Origin: Ophiocordyceps camponoti-saundersi (nom. inval.)
Taxonomy: Eukaryota > Ascomycota > Sordariomycetes > Hypocreales > Ophiocordycipitaceae
Reading direction: 5' to 3'
Length of the DNA: 11,216 nt
NCBI GenBank assembly: GCA_003339415.1
Contig: PDHQ01000688.1
Coordinates: 1 to 11,216 of the forward strand
Numbering within the stretch: the first letter of the stretch is position 1; every line of letters begins with the position of its first letter. The position numbers were made by a program, and so were the translations under genes. A model generated the notes under the pieces. It did no database searches. It was not told the origin of the DNA and was given only the letters and a program-made list of their open reading frames with translations. This document shows positions 9,065 through 11,216 of the stretch, piece after piece.

Positions 9065-9121
9065 TCTATTAGGGTAGTAAAGGTCGATTAATATCTATTA
9101 AGGTAGTACGGGTTAATTAGG
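9065..9121. repeat. Diverged 28-29 bp tandem duplication
   Basis: Unit one (9065-9093) and unit two (9094-9121) both begin TCTATTA(G/A)GGTAGTA and then diverge slightly, ending GATTAATA and GTTAATTA. Some differences look like independent G-to-A changes. No function is suggested. Confidence 0.5.
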
Positions 9122-10459
9122 CCGTTTTAATTTATTAGAAAAAAATTAATAGATAAGTATCTTATATCTAGAGAGTGGTTAAGAAAAGGGGGTAAAATAA
9201 ACTATCGTCTTTCTAGAGGGAAGTTAAAATAGAGAGAATCTTCTTAAGTGTGAAGGAGACGAGGAAGGGCGTAAGATTATCTTATAGATAACGTTAGTCG
9301 CCGTAAGCGTAAGGGACTTAGTTATATATATAGCTCGTACTCCGAGTAATTTTATCTTTTTAGCCTAAGGAATTTAATAAACGAGACGGAATTAGACGAA
9401 TATACGGATTTTTTTTTTTTTATATTTCCTTCTTTTATAAGGCCGTATATTCTATAGTTAGGTGATTTTATTCTTCTTAAATAAACGGTTAGTATAAGAT
9501 ATAAATAGGAAATTTAAAATACTTAAAGTATAATATAGGATAATATTTAGACGTAGCGAGCGATATACGGGTTTTTTTCTTAAAAAGATAAAAAGGATAA
9601 TAAGTATATATATAATAAGCTAATAGCAGAAAAAAAGGCCGGTTTATATATCGTATTAGATAGGATAATATTAATAGGTAGTTAATATTAGAAAAGGTGA
9701 TTTATAGTTATTATTTCGCCTAGTTTTATATTTTATATATTATATATTTATATATACACGTATTTACGTCGCGAGTAATATATTTAGATAGGCATTCTTA
9801 TAGTAAGGAATATCTAGTAGATTATAAAAGGGGTATATAGAGATACGTAGATTACGATATAGGAGAAGAGAAAAGGCAAGGTTAGATTATAAAGAGGTGA
9901 GACTATTTTATCGACGGTAATAGGCTAGCGTAAGAAGAAATAAACGCTAATTATATATAAGATGCTATTAGGAGCCTTTATAGGTATTGATTAAATCGTT
10001 TACTCGGCCCTTTTCTTATATCCTAGGAACTTCTGCGGATTAGTATTATAAAGGCGGGGGTTTATTGCGTATTATAGACTAGCAGCGATAAAGCTAAACT
10101 ATATTATTAGTCTTAAAAACCTTTGCTAGAAAAGCTTAGGGTTGCTCGAGTAAAGAATATAGTTCCGAGCGTAGTCGGTAAAGCGTTTTTTTATCGGAGA
10201 CGCGGATTTAACGGCCCTTAGGGGTTCTTTTATCGCTATAAATAGTAATAAGTCCTAACTACTTAAGTATATAAATATTTACGCCTTTATGCTCTATATA
10301 TTAGATAAGTTAGAATAGAGTGAGGTAAAAAGGGAGTAGGGTATATAAAAGAATAGTCGTATCTTACTAATTTTTCCACGTATATCTGCAATAGATAATA
10401 TACCGTCTTATCTAGGGGGAAATCGTCCTAGATATATATACTAGAGTGCACGGAGAATA

Positions 10460-11205
10460 ATCACGACCGCTAACTGCTCGGGGTTCTTTTTAGCGGGGAA
10501 AGTAGTAAACCCGGGAGCGTTATTAAGCGCCCGAGGAGTTTCCGACGACGCGGCAATAGTTAGCGCCTACATTAGGAGAAGGTTATATATAAGATTAGGG
10601 AGGAGGCTCCGGAGGAGGTCGCGGGCTCTAGCGTAATATTATCGGATACGTAAGTTTTTAAGCTATTTACTACTAATTAAACTTATAAAACCCTTTTTAA
10701 TTAGCGGCGGTATAGTATAAAAGGGTATAGGGTAACCGAAGTCGATAATACGAGGAGCTAAGCTAGTAATCGTTTCCTGCGCCTCGAGAGCCCGACGCTT
10801 TAGTATGCCGGGAATAGCGCGGGCGATAGGAGAAGGTCCGTCGGGTCTAACAAGTTTAAAGAAACGCCTTACTATTAAACGACTAAAGTAGGTGCCGGGC
10901 GTCTATTAGATATAGCTAGCGGCGAGGGCGGCGTCGAGTATAGTAATTTACGTATTAGGGGGCAGATTCTTATTACGAGTATATTAGATAGCGCTACGAA
11001 GATAAGAGAACTAAGTAGAATGCTTAAAGGTAAGGGGACGAGAGGCGGCGATTTTCGTAAAGAGGCATGCCTCGTAGATCTAAAGTATATAGTCGCTACG
11101 TGCTTTATATTCTATTATTTTAATATTACCGCAGGTAGTAGGACTATTATCGTTAAGAGGGCTAGTAAAGGCTTCGAGCTGCCTAGCACGGTATTAGCGG
11201 GCTAG
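10460..11205 (+). pseudogene. Unidentified coding-like frame at the right end
   Basis: Product not recognised. From about 10573 the frame of position 11020 stays protein-like to a TAG at 11203-11205: KVIYKIREEAPEEVAGSSVI (about 10580-10640), FKLFTTN near 10660, SIKGYRVTEVDNTRS near 10710-10755, GRLLDIASGEGGVEYSNLRI near 10895-10955, KIRELSRMLKGKGTRGGDF (about 11000-11055), and then a hydrophobic stretch near 11080-11120. The last 61 codons (from 11020) contain no stop at all. Upstream, a different frame (that of 10517) reads SGFFLAGKVVNPGALLSARG, suggesting a frame change or lost intron near 10570. Internal stops before 11020 are TAA/TAG. The terminal TAG may be the real stop or a former CAG. 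It may be the 3' end of a repeat-family gene; no domain was identified. Confidence 0.4.
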
Positions 11206-11206
11206 A

Positions 11207-11216
11207 GGGGGGGGGG
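11207..11216. repeat. G10 run at the window edge
   Basis: Ten G residues close the window directly after TAGA. The run may continue beyond the edge, or may be where an assembly stopped in a homopolymer. No function is implied. Confidence 0.8.

Larger units (their letters stand above)
8397..10460. other. AT-rich RIP-degraded stretch with no readable gene
   Basis: Rich in TATATA, TTAATA and A/T runs (for example T12 near 9410-9421), with no sustained coding-like frame on either strand and no recognised transposase, reverse-transcriptase or RNA motif. The lower GC content compared with 4900-7700 suggests former intergenic DNA or a more A/T-rich element. Only the (TA)10 tract and the diverged tandem at 9065-9121 are listed separately. 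Confidence 0.5.
1..11216. other. RIP-mutated, repeat-derived fungal DNA
   Basis: Seen in the sequence: most 60-base lines contain only zero to three CA or TG dinucleotides, TA is very common, and CG is abundant throughout. Stops of the TAA and TAG type crowd all six frames, while TGA is rare because it contains TG. Established knowledge: repeat-induced point mutation in Pezizomycotina changes CpA to TpA on both strands of duplicated DNA, producing this profile. Retained CpG argues against ordinary decay by CpG methylation. Inference: the whole window, not just the recognised retrotransposon, was once duplicated in its genome or lay close enough to repeats for the mutation to spread into it. 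No boundary to unmutated single-copy DNA is visible at either end. Confidence 0.9.

Noticed and set aside
1..11216. Treating any frame lacking TGA as coding once TAA/TAG are excused
   Set aside because: TG loss removes TGA everywhere, so this test is passed by almost every frame. I first relied on it and dropped it in favour of composition, motif and opposite-strand comparison.

Overview
This window looks like heavily decayed, repeat-derived DNA from a filamentous ascomycete (Pezizomycotina). CpA and its complement TpG are almost absent on both strands. TpA is in great excess (countless TATA, CTATAG, TTAG and TAATA words), while CpG is plentiful and intact (CGTACG, TCGTCG, GCGGCG). That is the signature of repeat-induced point mutation (RIP), which converts CpA to TpA on either strand. 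Nothing here looks able to make a normal protein: the longest stop-to-stop frames are under 90 codons, ATG starts are mostly ATA now, and CAA, CAG and TGG codons have become TAA or TAG.

One relic can be named. Positions about 182-1420 (+) hold the reverse-transcriptase tail and RNase H domain of a Ty1/Copia-type retrotransposon Pol, ending in the typical NPA-x-A-x-TK motif, with stops throughout and at least four frame changes. To its right are a (TTA)13 tract, a pyrimidine-rich low-complexity block and a short Ala/Pro-rich coding-like fragment (about 1714-2180). From 2181 to 4320 I see no readable gene.

The centre appears to hold two converging broken genes that I cannot name. A plus-strand frame runs from about 4381 to 5790 and continues in another frame to about 6560, with charged, helical, coiled-coil-like residues. 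A minus-strand frame runs from about 8340 down to 6468 with one frame change near 8100 and a Pro/Asp/Asn/Tyr-rich C-terminal half. A T-rich/G18 homopolymer block (8345-8396) lies just upstream of the minus-strand gene. Positions 8397-10460 are AT-rich and unreadable apart from a (TA)10 tract and a diverged 28-29 bp tandem. The right end (about 10460-11205, +) carries a third unnamed coding-like frame that reaches a TAG stop just before the G10 run closing the window.

Caveat: CpA/TpG loss removes TGA and turns Gln and Trp codons into TAA/TAG, so any frame looks open if TAA/TAG are excused. I called unnamed frames from residue composition, codon pattern (GNN richness, C at third positions) and contrast with the opposite strand, not from openness. 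They remain inferences until a homology search is done. No tRNA, rRNA, CRISPR array, riboswitch or working promoter was recognised.
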